From the NCBI RefSeq assembly GCF_030814475.1, contig NZ_JAUSVF010000001.1:2315001-2379000 (forward strand): a stretch of 64,000 bases of DNA, read 5' to 3'. The notes beneath the pieces were generated by a model that made no database searches, was not told the origin of the DNA, and worked only from the letters and a program-made list of their open reading frames with translations. How positions within the stretch are numbered: the first letter of the stretch is position 1; each line of letters begins with the position of its first letter. A program made the translations under genes and the position numbers. This DNA is from Pararhizobium capsulatum DSM 1112 (GTDB lineage Bacteria > Pseudomonadota > Alphaproteobacteria > Rhizobiales > Rhizobiaceae). This document shows, piece by piece, positions 39,121 through 48,705 of the stretch.

Positions 39121-40881
39121 ATGAATCTTTTCACAGACTTCGAATCAAGAATTAAAAATGTTCTGGAGACCCTTGATATCGTTCGTGAAAAGCGATCTGA
39201 GATTGATTTTTCTCGAGTTAGCGTAGAATCTCCGCGTGACCCGAGCCATGGCGATGTCGCCACCAATGCGGCGATGGTGCTGGCAAAGCCGCTGGGTACG
39301 AACCCGCGTGCGCTTGCGGAAGAGATTGTCGTCAAGCTTCGTGAAGATCCCGAAGTCACCGAAGTTACGGTCGCTGGACCGGGTTTCATCAACGTCCGTC
39401 TTTCCATTGCTTACTGGCAGAAACTGCTGGCTGCTATGATCGAGGCAGGTGTGGACTACGGGCGTAGTTCCGTGGGCAAAGGTCGCAAGGTCAACGTCGA
39501 ATATGTGTCTGCAAATCCGACCGGCCCGATGCATGTCGGTCACTGCCGTGGCGCGGTGGTTGGCGACACGCTTGCCAATCTGCTTTCCTATGCTGGCTAC
39601 GACGTCACAAAGGAATATTACATCAACGACGCCGGTGCGCAGGTTGATGTTCTCGCTCGCTCGGCATTCCTGCGTTACCGCGAGGCCCTTGGCGAGAAGA
39701 TAGGCGAAATTCCTTCTGGTCTTTATCCCGGCGATTATCTCGTCCCGGTTGGCAAGGCGCTTGCTGCCGAATTCGGCACGAGCCTGCGCCTGATGCCGGA
39801 GGACAAGTGGCTGCCGCTGGTCAAGGACCGGACGATCGACGCGATGATGGAGATCATCCGCGGCGACCTCGCTGCGCTCAATGTCCATCACGAAGTATTC
39901 TTCTCGGAGCGGACGCTGCATGACAACGGTGCCGGCCCGATCCGCACCGCAATCAACGATCTGACCTTCAAGGGACATGTCTACAAGGGCACCCTGCCGC
40001 CGCCGAAGGGGCAATTGCCGGAAGATTGGGAAGATCGCGAGCAAACCCTGTTCCGTTCGACCGAGGTCGGTGACGACATTGACCGCCCGCTGATCAAGTC
40101 AGATGGCTCCTATACGTACTTTGCCGCTGATGTCGCGTACTTCAAGGAAAAGTTCGATCGCGGTTTCAACGAGATGATCTACGTGCTTGGAGCCGACCAT
40201 GGCGGCTACGTCAAGCGGCTGGAAGCCGTGGCGCGTGCCGTATCGGGTGGAACTGCGAAGTTGACGGTCCTGCTGTGCCAGCTGGTCAAGCTTTACCGCG
40301 AGGGTGAACCGGTCAAGATGTCGAAGCGTTCGGGCGATTTCGTCACGCTGCGCGATGTCGTCGATGAAGTCGGTCGTGATTCGGTTCGGTTCATGATGAT
40401 CTATCGGAAGAACTCAGAGCCGCTGGATTTTGACTTTGCAAAGGTGACGGAGCAGTCGAAGGATAATCCGGTATTCTATGTGCAATACGCTCATGCGCGT
40501 TGCAGCTCGGTTTTCCGGCAGGCTGCCGATGCATTTCCAGATCTTGATCTGCAAAAGGTTGATTTCGCAGCGGCAATCGCCGGTAATATTGTCGATCCGA
40601 ACGAAATCCAGCTTGTTGCCAAGATCGCAGAATATCCGCGCGTTGTTGAAGCTGCAGCGCTGTCGCAAGAGCCCCACAGGGTGGCTTTCTACCTCTATGA
40701 TCTTGCCAGCGCCTTCCATGCGCACTGGAATAAAGGTAAAGAGGCTCCGGAATTACGGTTTGTTAACGATAAGAATAGAGAATTGTCTATTGCCAGACTC
40801 GGGCTGGTGCGTGCTGTCGCTTCTGTACTGAAGTCTGGCCTGTCGATTACAGGCACGGACGCTCCGGAAGAGATGCGATAG
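39121..40881 (+). CDS. argS: Arginyl-tRNA synthetase
   Basis: A class I synthetase of 586 residues. The start is at 39121 ([13 protein letters not shown]); a second ATG three codons upstream (39112) is possible. Motifs are the N-terminal Add1 domain, [17 protein letters not shown] (HIGH-like), and [15 protein letters not shown] (KMSKS-like), then the DALR anticodon-binding domain (FHAHWNKG). It lies 100 bases after dgt with no terminator. Confidence 0.98.
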   Translation: MNLFTDFESRIKNVLETLDIVREKRSEIDFSRVSVESPRDPSHGDVATNAAMVLAKPLGTNPRALAEEIVVKLREDPEVTEVTVAGPGFINVRLSIAYWQKLLAAMIEAGVDYGRSSVGKGRKVNVEYVSANPTGPMHVGHCRGAVVGDTLANLLSYAGYDVTKEYYINDAGAQVDVLARSAFLRYREALGEKIGEIPSGLYPGDYLVPVGKALAAEFGTSLRLMPEDKWLPLVKDRTIDAMMEIIRGDLAALNVHHEVFFSERTLHDNGAGPIRTAINDLTFKGHVYKGTLPPPKGQLPEDWEDREQTLFRSTEVGDDIDRPLIKSDGSYTYFAADVAYFKEKFDRGFNEMIYVLGADHGGYVKRLEAVARAVSGGTAKLTVLLCQLVKLYREGEPVKMSKRSGDFVTLRDVVDEVGRDSVRFMMIYRKNSEPLDFDFAKVTEQSKDNPVFYVQYAHARCSSVFRQAADAFPDLDLQKVDFAAAIAGNIVDPNEIQLVAKIAEYPRVVEAAALSQEPHRVAFYLYDLASAFHAHWNKGKEAPELRFVNDKNRELSIARLGLVRAVASVLKSGLSITGTDAPEEMR

Positions 40882-40944
40882 TATTGTCACCATTTCCCCA
40901 CAATGCACTGGCAGATGCAGGCTAGTAAGTCGTGAGTGGAGCGT

Positions 40945-43827
40945 ATGGCGGACAATCAATTGGCACGAAACGGAACTACGGAATTCGATCTTTTCTCGGA
41001 TGACGATCCGTTGAGCGAGCTCGCGCGTATTGTCGGTTACGACAACCGCCCGGCAATGCAGCAGCTGCAGGAGCTGGAAAAGCATCGTAATACGGTGCGC
41101 CAGGATCCTGTACTTGATCTGGAAGACGAGCTTCTTCGCGAATTTGAAACTTATGATCAACCGGTGGCAATGCCTCCGGTTGATCCTGCAGTCGAGGAGG
41201 CCACATGGGCTGAGCCTGCGACTTTCGCCGAGCCTGCGGCTTCCGAGTCCCATGAGGCTTCTTTCGAACAGTCGTGGAATGTCGAGCCGGACGTAATTGT
41301 CGAGGCCGAGGTGCCGCCGCTGGCGGAAGCTTCGGAGCACACTTACGCCGAGCCCGTCTATGTTGAGCCGGTTTTCGAAGAACCGGTCCGGACCGAGGCG
41401 GTGCATGCCGAGCCGACCTTCGAATCCATTGAAATAGATTTGGAGCGCGAGCTTGAGCTGTCGATCGGTTATGACGAGGAATTTTTACCATCGGCTGCTG
41501 AGCCGACGGAAAGCGAAACTCACGTTGCTTCTGTAGAGCCGGAGATCGAGCCTCAGTTCGATATGCCGGCTGAGATTTTCTCCGACGTAGCTGTCGAGGA
41601 GCCTGTTTTGGTGGCTCCTTTGCAAGAAGAGTTCCACGCGGTCGTGGAGCAGGCGCCGGTGGCGCCGGTTGAGGCCGATTCGCAGGCCGCTTCAGGGGCA
41701 GAGCTTGTCGATGCGCTCCTGGCTGATATCGAGCGTTTTCCTGTTCCGACCAAGGCGCCCGCGGTTGCGATTGCGCCGCAGACACCGCTTCGCAAGAACA
41801 ACTATCCCTTTACGCCGATGTTCAGCCGGGCAACTCCGGTCGTTTCGAGCACCGGTGCAGGGCAGAAAGCTTACGCTGCTCCGATGGTGGCAGCAGCACC
41901 GGTGGTGACTGCTGTCGCTCCGTCGGTTGCGTCGACGGAAATCGCTGTCGAGCCTATCCTGGCCACCGAGACGGCCTTCGCGCCGGAAGAGGTCGCCGCC
42001 GAGCCGATCGTGGTCGCTGCCGCCCATGCCCTGGTGCAGCCTGCGGAACCGGATTTCGATCTCGATGCTTTCGAGCTTGACCTATCGGATATCGACCTCG
42101 ATCTCGATCCGATGGAAGTGCAGGCGCTTGAGCGAGGCGAACTTGCAGCGCCCGTCGTTGCCGAGGCAGCCCCCGTCGAAGTGCCGGTGAGCAAGGCGGC
42201 GCCTGCCGCATGGGATTTGAACCCCGCCGATTTTGTTATCCCGGAGCCCGTCGTCGAGATGCCGTCGCGCACTGTTGTTTCTGAGCCTGTTATCGAAGCC
42301 GATTTCGCGGTGGAAGATAGTCAGAGTGACAGTGAGTTGCCCTTTGATCCGGCGATGATTGCCGAGGCCGAGGAAAGCCTCGCTGCAATCGCTGAACTCG
42401 ATGTGCCACAATTGCCCGTTGTCGAGCAGGAAAAGCCGGTTGCCTATCAGCCGGACTATGATCTCGATATTGATGCCGAGATGGCCCAACTTTTCGGTAC
42501 ACCGGCGCGTTCTGCCCGCAACGTCGAGCATGGACACGACGAACGCCTCTTTTCTGGCGTCGCACACCCGGCCTCCGCAGCGCCTGCTGCCACGACCGCG
42601 CGTGTCGAAGACGATTTCGATGCGTTCGAAAAGGCAATGGAAGAGGACTTCCGTCAATCGCTGAGCCCTCGTCAGGAGATGGATCCGGCATCTGACCGTC
42701 TGGCGGTCGGATATGGATACGCCGCCGAAGACGACTATGCTGAAGAACGCCAGTCGAGCGGCGTGCGGCGTATTGCTCTCCTCGCGGCGACCGTGGCCGG
42801 TATCGCAATACTCGGTGGAGCCGGAGTTTACGCCTGGATGGGCGGTTCGGCACCAGGTCTTTCGGGTGGTGACCCGAAGGTCATTCTCGCCGACAAGACA
42901 CCGGTCAAGATCGTGCCTGTCGAAAAGGGTGGCAAGACCGTTCCGAACCAGGACAAGGCGGTTTATGACCGCGTTGCCGGGGCGGCAAACGACTTGCCCC
43001 AGCAGGGCGCACTGGTCTCCTCGACGGAGGAGCCGGTCGATGTCGTCCAGCGAACCCTGACACCGGAGAACCTTCCTTTGGAAGGCCGTGGTGACGAACC
43101 GCTTCCGGGCGTGACGGAAGACGAAGATGGTAACCGTCTGATGCCGGATGGGGATGTTGCCGCCAACACTGCACCCCAGGAAGACAGCTCGCCTGCCGTA
43201 TCGCCGCGCAAGGTCCGTACGATGATCGTCAAGCCGGATGGCACGCTTGTTGCACGTGAAGACATCGCTCCCGCAGCGGCCGCAGAAGACGTCGCCCAGA
43301 CAGAGCCGGCGGTGACGCCGGTCAAGACCACGACAATTACCCCTGCAACGAAGACGGAGCGCAGCGCGCTTGCGGAAGCTGCGGATGTTCAGGTCGAGGA
43401 AACCGCTCCGGTTCGCCCCGTCGCAACAACGACGGTCACCGAGACCGAGACAGCGGCCGTCCCTCAGGCACGTCCTGTCGTCGAGAAGCAGGCTGTCGTC
43501 GAGAAACCCGCTGTTGCCGAACAGACGGCGAGCACGCCGGTTGTCGAAACACCGGCCCCCGTGCAGACGGCAGCCGTGGCGCCCGGAAGCTACGTCATCC
43601 AGATCGCATCGCTGCCTTCGGAGGCCGAAGCGCAGAAGTCCTACAACACGCTGTCCGGTAAATTCGGATCCGTCATCGGCGGTCGTGGTGTTGATATCAA
43701 GAAGGCGGAGATTGCGGGCAAAGGCACCTACTACCGGGTGCGCATTCCTGCCGGATCGAAGCAGGACGCCAACGAGCTTTGCTCGCGCTACAAGAGCGCC
43801 GGCGGCAGCTGCCTCGTGACCCGATAA
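40945..43827 (+). CDS. Large SPOR-domain membrane protein
   Basis: SPOR domains bind denuded septal peptidoglycan and recruit proteins to the division site. The 960-residue protein starts at ATG 40945 (an in-frame GTG at 40936 overlaps the ribosome site). It has a conserved N-terminal MADNQLARNG...DDDPLSELARIVGYD, about 600 cytoplasmic residues of acidic Glu/Ala/Val/Pro-rich low-complexity sequence, one membrane segment near 608-630 (RRIALLAATVAGIAILGGAG), a Thr/Ala/Pro-rich periplasmic linker and a C-terminal SPOR domain (about 879-960, SYVIQIASLPSEAEAQKSY). It is upstream of nagZ, a peptidoglycan-recycling gene, and ends at a terminator. Confidence 0.85.
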   Translation: MADNQLARNGTTEFDLFSDDDPLSELARIVGYDNRPAMQQLQELEKHRNTVRQDPVLDLEDELLREFETYDQPVAMPPVDPAVEEATWAEPATFAEPAASESHEASFEQSWNVEPDVIVEAEVPPLAEASEHTYAEPVYVEPVFEEPVRTEAVHAEPTFESIEIDLERELELSIGYDEEFLPSAAEPTESETHVASVEPEIEPQFDMPAEIFSDVAVEEPVLVAPLQEEFHAVVEQAPVAPVEADSQAASGAELVDALLADIERFPVPTKAPAVAIAPQTPLRKNNYPFTPMFSRATPVVSSTGAGQKAYAAPMVAAAPVVTAVAPSVASTEIAVEPILATETAFAPEEVAAEPIVVAAAHALVQPAEPDFDLDAFELDLSDIDLDLDPMEVQALERGELAAPVVAEAAPVEVPVSKAAPAAWDLNPADFVIPEPVVEMPSRTVVSEPVIEADFAVEDSQSDSELPFDPAMIAEAEESLAAIAELDVPQLPVVEQEKPVAYQPDYDLDIDAEMAQLFGTPARSARNVEHGHDERLFSGVAHPASAAPAATTARVEDDFDAFEKAMEEDFRQSLSPRQEMDPASDRLAVGYGYAAEDDYAEERQSSGVRRIALLAATVAGIAILGGAGVYAWMGGSAPGLSGGDPKVILADKTPVKIVPVEKGGKTVPNQDKAVYDRVAGAANDLPQQGALVSSTEEPVDVVQRTLTPENLPLEGRGDEPLPGVTEDEDGNRLMPDGDVAANTAPQEDSSPAVSPRKVRTMIVKPDGTLVAREDIAPAAAAEDVAQTEPAVTPVKTTTITPATKTERSALAEAADVQVEETAPVRPVATTTVTETETAAVPQARPVVEKQAVVEKPAVAEQTASTPVVETPAPVQTAAVAPGSYVIQIASLPSEAEAQKSYNTLSGKFGSVIGGRGVDIKKAEIAGKGTYYRVRIPAGSKQDANELCSRYKSAGGSCLVTR

Positions 43828-43852
43828 GTCATAGCGCTCATATGACAACAGG

Positions 43853-43879
43853 AACGCGGCTCGAAAGGTCGCGTTTTTT
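43853..43879 (+). terminator. Rho-independent terminator after the SPOR gene
   Basis: An 8-bp stem (AACGCGGC with GTCGCGTT, one G-U pair, loop TCGAAAG) is followed by TTTTTT. It lies between the SPOR gene and nagZ. Confidence 0.85.
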
Positions 43880-43938
43880 GTTGTCGCCAGGGTGGTTCCC
43901 CCATTCGCCTCGACTGCGCCTAGAGCTATCATCACGCC

Positions 43939-44955
43939 ATGAGCGAATCAAAAGCATTTATTTCAGGCTGCAAAGGCCTGACCCTCACCGCCGACGAAAA
44001 GGCTTTCTTTGCGGACGAACGCCCTTGGGGCTTCATCCTTTTTGGCCGCAATATCGGTGAATCCAAGCAGATTGCAGATCTGGCCGCCGAATTGCGCGAT
44101 AGCATCGGAAACCCGGACGCGCCCGTCCTGATCGACCAGGAAGGTGGGCGCGTGCAGCGCATCCGTCCACCCGTCGTGCCGCAATATCCGAATGGCGCGG
44201 CGATCGGCGAGATTTACCGACGCGATCGCGAGCAAGGCTTGCGCGCCGCCTGGCTGATGTCGAGGCTGCATGCTTTCGATCTCACGCGCTTCGGTGTCAC
44301 CGTCGATTGTTTGCCGGTGCTGGACGTGCCGATCGAAGGCAGCAGCGACGTGATTGGTAACCGGGCCTATGGCTTCGATCCCCATGCGGTTGCCGCGATC
44401 GGTCAGGCGGCGGCTGATGGCCTCAAAGCCGGCGGTATGTTGCCGGTCATGAAACACATGCCGGGTCATGGCCGCGCCTTCGTCGATTCGCATCACAAAC
44501 TGCCCGTTGTGGATGTCCCGCTGGAAATGTTGCGCGCCAGTGACTTCATTCCTTTCGTGGCAATGAAAGACGAGTTGATGGCGATGTCGGCTCACATCGT
44601 CTTTACGGCGATCGATGCCGAAAATCCCGCTACGACGTCGCCGAGAGTGGTTGAAGAGATTATTCGCGGCGAGATCGGTTTTGATGGCCTGTTGATGTCA
44701 GATGATGTGTCGATGAATGCGCTTGCAGGCGATATCGAAACGCGCGCACGGGGCATATTTGCCGCTGGCCTCGATCTGGTCTTGCATTGCCACGGCATCA
44801 TGGATGAAATGCTTGCGGTGGCGAAGGTTGCTCCGGTGCTGAAGGGGGATGCCCTACGGCGCACAAGGGCAGCCGAGGCTGGCTTCCGTACGCCGGACGG
44901 TTCCGACGAACAAGCCCTGCGTGAGGAGTTTGCGCGCCTCTTCGCCGTTTCGTAG
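43939..44955 (+). CDS. nagZ: Beta-N-acetylhexosaminidase NagZ (GH3)
   Basis: NagZ removes GlcNAc from GlcNAc-anhydroMurNAc peptides in peptidoglycan recycling in the cytoplasm. The 338-residue product has the GH3 motif GMLPVMKHMPGHGRAFVDSHHKLPVV, with the His and Asp that form the acid/base pair, and MSDDVSMNALAGDIETRAR with the nucleophile Asp. No signal peptide is seen. It lies upstream of scpA with a 19-base gap. Confidence 0.94.
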   Translation: MSESKAFISGCKGLTLTADEKAFFADERPWGFILFGRNIGESKQIADLAAELRDSIGNPDAPVLIDQEGGRVQRIRPPVVPQYPNGAAIGEIYRRDREQGLRAAWLMSRLHAFDLTRFGVTVDCLPVLDVPIEGSSDVIGNRAYGFDPHAVAAIGQAAADGLKAGGMLPVMKHMPGHGRAFVDSHHKLPVVDVPLEMLRASDFIPFVAMKDELMAMSAHIVFTAIDAENPATTSPRVVEEIIRGEIGFDGLLMSDDVSMNALAGDIETRARGIFAAGLDLVLHCHGIMDEMLAVAKVAPVLKGDALRRTRAAEAGFRTPDGSDEQALREEFARLFAVS

Positions 44956-44974
44956 CAGACTGGGAGACGTCGCC

Positions 44975-45826
44975 TTGAGCAATACCGGCGAGACCGACAG
45001 AAGATCGCCGGCCAAGGCTCCGATGGAGCCATTATGGCAGGACGAGGCAACGCGCCGCGGCCTCCACGAGGAAGCGCTGGTTGTCGACATCGCCGGCTTC
45101 GAAGGTCCTCTCGATCTGTTGCTGCATCTTGCTCGCAATCAGCGGGTGGATCTGTCCCGTATTTCCGTGCTTGCCCTGGCGGAGCAGTACATCACCTTTA
45201 TCGAACAGGCGCGCAGTATCCGTATTGAATTGGCGGCGGATTATCTGGTGATGGCGGCCTGGCTTGCCTATCTGAAATCGCGACTGCTTATTCCCCAGCA
45301 GGCCAAGGATGAAGGTCCCTCGGGCGAGGAAATGGCCTCCGCTCTGGCGTTCCGCCTCAAGAGGCTTGAAGCTATGCGGGACGCGGCAACGCGGCTCGTG
45401 AACCGCAATCGTCTTGGGCGGGATATTTTCGCACGTGGCGCGCCGGAACATATTCCGGTCGAGCGCAAGTCGGCATTCGAAGCTTCCCTTTATGATCTGC
45501 TCGGTGCCTATGCATCGCTTCGCCAGCGCCAGGCGGTGACGCAGGTCACGATCGAGAAGCGGCAGGTCTGGTCATTGGCCGATGCGCGCGAAATCCTGGC
45601 GCGCCTCTTGGGCGATCTTTCCGACTGGACGGCGCTCGATCATTTTCTGCTGCGTTACATGGATGATCCCAAGGGTCGGGCTACAGCGATCGCGAGCTCT
45701 TTTGCAGCGTCGCTCGAAATGGTGCGGGAGGGGCAGCTGGAAGTGCGCCAGGACGGCGCCTTCGCTCCTATCTATCTACGTAAGGGAAATAGGGAGCCCA
45801 ATTCTTCCGAGGGAGGTCGGTCTTGA
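44975..45826 (+). CDS. scpA: Segregation and condensation protein A
   Basis: ScpA is the kleisin of the SMC condensin complex. The start is placed at TTG 44975 (LSNTGETDRR), with GGGAG eight bases upstream; an ATG at 45023 is the alternative. The 283-residue product has FEGPLDLLLHLARNQRVDLSRISV, the SMC-binding N-terminal domain, and a C-terminal winged helix (LEMVREGQLEVRQD). The end overlaps the scpB start (TTGA). Confidence 0.94.
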   Translation: MSNTGETDRRSPAKAPMEPLWQDEATRRGLHEEALVVDIAGFEGPLDLLLHLARNQRVDLSRISVLALAEQYITFIEQARSIRIELAADYLVMAAWLAYLKSRLLIPQQAKDEGPSGEEMASALAFRLKRLEAMRDAATRLVNRNRLGRDIFARGAPEHIPVERKSAFEASLYDLLGAYASLRQRQAVTQVTIEKRQVWSLADAREILARLLGDLSDWTALDHFLLRYMDDPKGRATAIASSFAASLEMVREGQLEVRQDGAFAPIYLRKGNREPNSSEGGRS

Positions 45827-46554
45827 ACGATCCGCAAGATTTGTTTCCGAGCGTGTTGGCGGACGTGGAAGACGAGAGCATAAATCAGGCGATCGATAGG
45901 CGCCTTGAACTCGAAGCGGAACGAATTGCCGAAGCGCTCGTCTTCGCGTCTGCGCAGCCTGTCTCGGAAAGCTATATTGCCAGCCGGCTACCCAAGGGTG
46001 CGGACGTTGCAAAGATCATGCTCACGCTGAAGGCATCCTACGCACCGCGCGGTGTCAATCTGCTTCAGGTCGCCGATCACTGGGCCTTCCGTACGGCGGC
46101 CGATCTTTCGTTCGTTGTCCAGACGGACGAAAACGAAGCGCGCAAACTGTCGCGCGCTGCCTTGGAAGTGCTTGCGATTATCGCCTATCACCAACCGGTT
46201 ACCCGTGCGGAGATCGAAGATATCAGGGGCGTGCAGACGTCGAAGGGCACGCTTGATGTTCTGATGGAGGCCGGCTGGGTGCGCTTCCGCGGCAGGCGCC
46301 GGACGCCGGGCCGCCCTGTGACATTCGGCACGACACGGGATTTTCTCGATCATTTCGGCCTCGAGGAGCTTCGTGATTTGCCGGGTCTTGAAGAATTGAA
46401 AGGGGCAGGGCTCCTCTCCGGGCGCATTCCTGCCAATTTTCAGATTCCGATGCCGCTCGGTGATGACGATGTCGGCGAGGATGAAGATCCCATTACTCAA
46501 CTCGATCTGGAAGAACTTGGGCTCTTGACTCCACGGGGAGAAGAGGCCGAATAG
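45823..46554 (+). CDS. scpB: Segregation and condensation protein B
   Basis: ScpB dimers bind the ScpA kleisin. The 243-residue product has two winged-helix domains (ERIAEALVFASAQPVSESYIASRL and LEVLAIIAYHQPVTRAEIEDIRGV). The TTG start at 45823 has GGGAGG six bases upstream and overlaps the scpA stop. The C-terminal acidic tail is typical of rhizobial ScpB. Confidence 0.94.
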   Translation: MNDPQDLFPSVLADVEDESINQAIDRRLELEAERIAEALVFASAQPVSESYIASRLPKGADVAKIMLTLKASYAPRGVNLLQVADHWAFRTAADLSFVVQTDENEARKLSRAALEVLAIIAYHQPVTRAEIEDIRGVQTSKGTLDVLMEAGWVRFRGRRRTPGRPVTFGTTRDFLDHFGLEELRDLPGLEELKGAGLLSGRIPANFQIPMPLGDDDVGEDEDPITQLDLEELGLLTPRGEEAE

Positions 46555-46634
46555 AAACCTGAGTTCTGGTGTCGGCTTAACCTTGGCGCCAATTCATGGT
46601 GTTGTCGTAACCCGCACGTCTTGTGGGACCGGCG

Positions 46635-47762
46635 GTGGAGACATTCGAGTTGGCCTCTGGCATGCATTCTATCTCTGAAGCCCCTCCGGCTTCTACGCGC
46701 CGCACAGCCGGCGTGACCTTCGCGGCACGGCTGGTCTTCGAGGATATCCACCACAGTTATCAGTCCAAGGAAACGATTCGCGGTATATCGCTGACGGCCG
46801 AGGCTGGCGAAGTCCTGTGTCTGCTTGGTCCGTCCGGATCGGGAAAGACCACGCTTCTCAGGATCGCGGCCGGTATCGAGGCGCAAAGTTCGGGCCGGGT
46901 TCTTCTGAACGATCGTGAAATTTCGGGGCCGGCTGTTTTCGTGCCGCCGGAAAAGCGCGGTGTTGGCCTGATGTTTCAGGATTTTGCGCTGTTTCCGCAT
47001 CTCACCATCCGCGAAAACGTCCGGTTTGGTCTGACCTCGCTTCCGAAGGCCGAGGGGCTAGCCGAGGCCGGGATCGCCCTGGAGAGGGTGGGGCTGTCCC
47101 ATTATGCCGATCACTATCCGCATGTGCTTTCCGGCGGCGAGCAGCAGCGTGTTGCGCTTGCCCGGGCGCTTGCGCCGCGGCCTGCCGTGCTTTTGATGGA
47201 CGAGCCCTTCTCCGGTCTCGATTCCCGCTTGAAGGATACGATCCGAGCGGACACCCTGGCGATTCTGCGGGAAACCCGCGCCACAGCAATCGTGGTGACG
47301 CATGATGCCGAGGAAGCCATGCGGATGGGCGATCGTATTGCCTTGCTCAAGGACGGGCGGCTTCAGCAGGTGGGAACCGCGCAGGACCTTTATCGTTCTC
47401 CGATGACGCTTTTTGCCGCAGGCTTCTTTTCGGAAATCAACAGGTTTTCCACCCGTGTAAAAGGTGGAACGGTGGTAACGCCGCTTGGCGTTGTTTCCGC
47501 GGAAAATTTCTCCGAAGGCCAGATTATCGCGGCTGCAGTGCGACTTTCGGCCGTTTCCGTATCGGAAAACACAGGTTCTATCCCCGCAAGGATCGTTTCT
47601 CGTCATTTTCTGGGCGTCGTGGAGCTGTTGACGCTCGCGGTGCCCGGCAGCGATGAGCTCGTGCGGGCGCGCATCCGCGCCGATCTGCTGCCACAAGGAT
47701 TGCGTGAGGTGAGGCTTTCCGTTAACGAGCGGGATATAATGCTGTTTGAAAAAGATGGTTGA
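46635..47762 (+). CDS. ABC transporter ATP-binding protein (FbpC/PotA-like), orphan
   Basis: The product of about 375 residues is the ATPase of an importer of the Fe3+ / spermidine / sulfate-type superfamily. It has Walker [11 protein letters not shown]-loop FQDFALFPH, signature LSGGEQQR, Walker [14 protein letters not shown] and H-loop VTHD, followed by a TOBE-like C-terminal domain (about 250-375) for regulation. The start is uncertain: GTG 46635 has GGGA seven bases upstream, ATG 46662 and GTG 46623 are alternatives. No permease or binding protein lies next to it, so its partner and substrate are unknown. It lies between scpB and tatA. Confidence 0.87.
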   Translation: METFELASGMHSISEAPPASTRRTAGVTFAARLVFEDIHHSYQSKETIRGISLTAEAGEVLCLLGPSGSGKTTLLRIAAGIEAQSSGRVLLNDREISGPAVFVPPEKRGVGLMFQDFALFPHLTIRENVRFGLTSLPKAEGLAEAGIALERVGLSHYADHYPHVLSGGEQQRVALARALAPRPAVLLMDEPFSGLDSRLKDTIRADTLAILRETRATAIVVTHDAEEAMRMGDRIALLKDGRLQQVGTAQDLYRSPMTLFAAGFFSEINRFSTRVKGGTVVTPLGVVSAENFSEGQIIAAAVRLSAVSVSENTGSIPARIVSRHFLGVVELLTLAVPGSDELVRARIRADLLPQGLREVRLSVNERDIMLFEKDG

Positions 47763-47803
47763 ACATCTTACATCGGGGTAACGGGTTTCAAGGGAGTAAG
47801 GAT

Positions 47804-48007
47804 ATGGGTTCCTTTAGTATCTGGCACTGGCTGATCGTTCTGGTCGTGGTGCTTCTGTTGTTCGGCCGTGGCAAGATCCCGGAACTGATGGGTGATGTTG
47901 CCAAGGGCATCAAGAGCTTCAAGAAGGGCATGACTGACGACGACGCGCCCGCCGAGAAGGGCGTCGATGCCAAGACCGTCGAACACAAATCCGACGAAGT
48001 CCGCTGA
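47804..48007 (+). CDS. tatA: Sec-independent translocase subunit TatA
   Basis: TatA forms the variable pore of the twin-arginine export path. The 67-residue protein has an N-terminal membrane helix ([16 protein letters not shown]), hinge [10 protein letters not shown] and an amphipathic helix, then an acidic tail. The start at 47804 (MGSFSIWHW) follows AGGGAG at 47791-47796; upstream in-frame residues are not typical of the family. A terminator-like hairpin follows before tatB. Confidence 0.95.
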   Translation: MGSFSIWHWLIVLVVVLLLFGRGKIPELMGDVAKGIKSFKKGMTDDDAPAEKGVDAKTVEHKSDEVR

Positions 48008-48018
48008 TCACTTTCTGA

Positions 48019-48052
48019 AAGGCCTGCCCGACCAAGGGCGGGCCTTGATTTT
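48019..48052 (+). terminator. Hairpin between tatA and tatB, partial terminator
   Basis: An 11-bp stem with one G-U pair (AAGGCCTGCCC 48019-48029 with GGGCGGGCCTT 48036-48046) is followed by GATTTTG. It is likely to end a fraction of transcripts, favouring TatA over TatB/TatC. Confidence 0.65.
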
Positions 48053-48090
48053 GCGGGTCGTGTGTTTCCTGACGTTTTTGGAGTCTCAGA

Positions 48091-48705
48091 ATGCTTGATG
48101 TCGGCTGGACCGAGCTAGTTGTCATTGCCGTCGTGCTGATCATTGTCGTCGGACCGAAAGATCTGCCGCCGATGCTTCGCACCTTCGGGAAGATGATGAC
48201 GAAGATGCGTGGTATGGCCACCGACTTTCGCCAGCAGTTCGATGAGGCCTTGAAAGAGGCCGACCTCGACGACGTAAGGAAGACGCTCGCCGACGCACAG
48301 AAGCTCAATCCCGCCCACAGTCTGCGCGAAGCCATGAACCCGCTGCGTCAGATGGGTAACGAGATCAAGGCGGATCTGCAGAAGGCAACGACTGTCGACA
48401 AGCCGCAGGCCGCGCCTGCGGAAACCGGGCCAACGTCGGTCGAGCCGCTGCCAAATGTATCGCTGCCGCAAGCGGAGGCCGTCGCGTCGCCGGCTTCCAC
48501 CGGTGCGGTAGTAGTCTCGGAGCTGGCAAAGCCGAAGAGAGTTAAAAAGCCGAAGGTTGCTGTGGTGCCGGTTGCGCCGGTTGTGGCTCCAAAGAAGGCT
48601 TCGGAAAAGAAGGCGTCGGCCAAAGCTGCCGATATGGCAGAGAGCGTTCCGAAGCCACGGGCAAAAAAAGCCGCATCCAAGAACACAAAGACAGGTGAAG
48701 CATGA
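48091..48705 (+). CDS. tatB: Sec-independent translocase subunit TatB
   Basis: TatB joins TatC in the twin-arginine signal receptor. The 204-residue protein has an N-terminal helix with the TatB-type start MLDVGWTELVVIAVVLIIVVGPKDLPPMLR and an amphipathic helix, then a long Ala/Lys/Pro-rich tail. Glu at position 8 (GWTEL) is a typical TatB feature. It overlaps tatC by four bases (ATGA). Confidence 0.95.
   Translation: MLDVGWTELVVIAVVLIIVVGPKDLPPMLRTFGKMMTKMRGMATDFRQQFDEALKEADLDDVRKTLADAQKLNPAHSLREAMNPLRQMGNEIKADLQKATTVDKPQAAPAETGPTSVEPLPNVSLPQAEAVASPASTGAVVVSELAKPKRVKKPKVAVVPVAPVVAPKKASEKKASAKAADMAESVPKPRAKKAASKNTKTGEA

Noticed and set aside
42082..43935. Long antisense open frame opposite the SPOR gene
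   Set aside because: It mirrors low-complexity GC-rich sequence; the SPOR gene has conserved N- and C-terminal domains.
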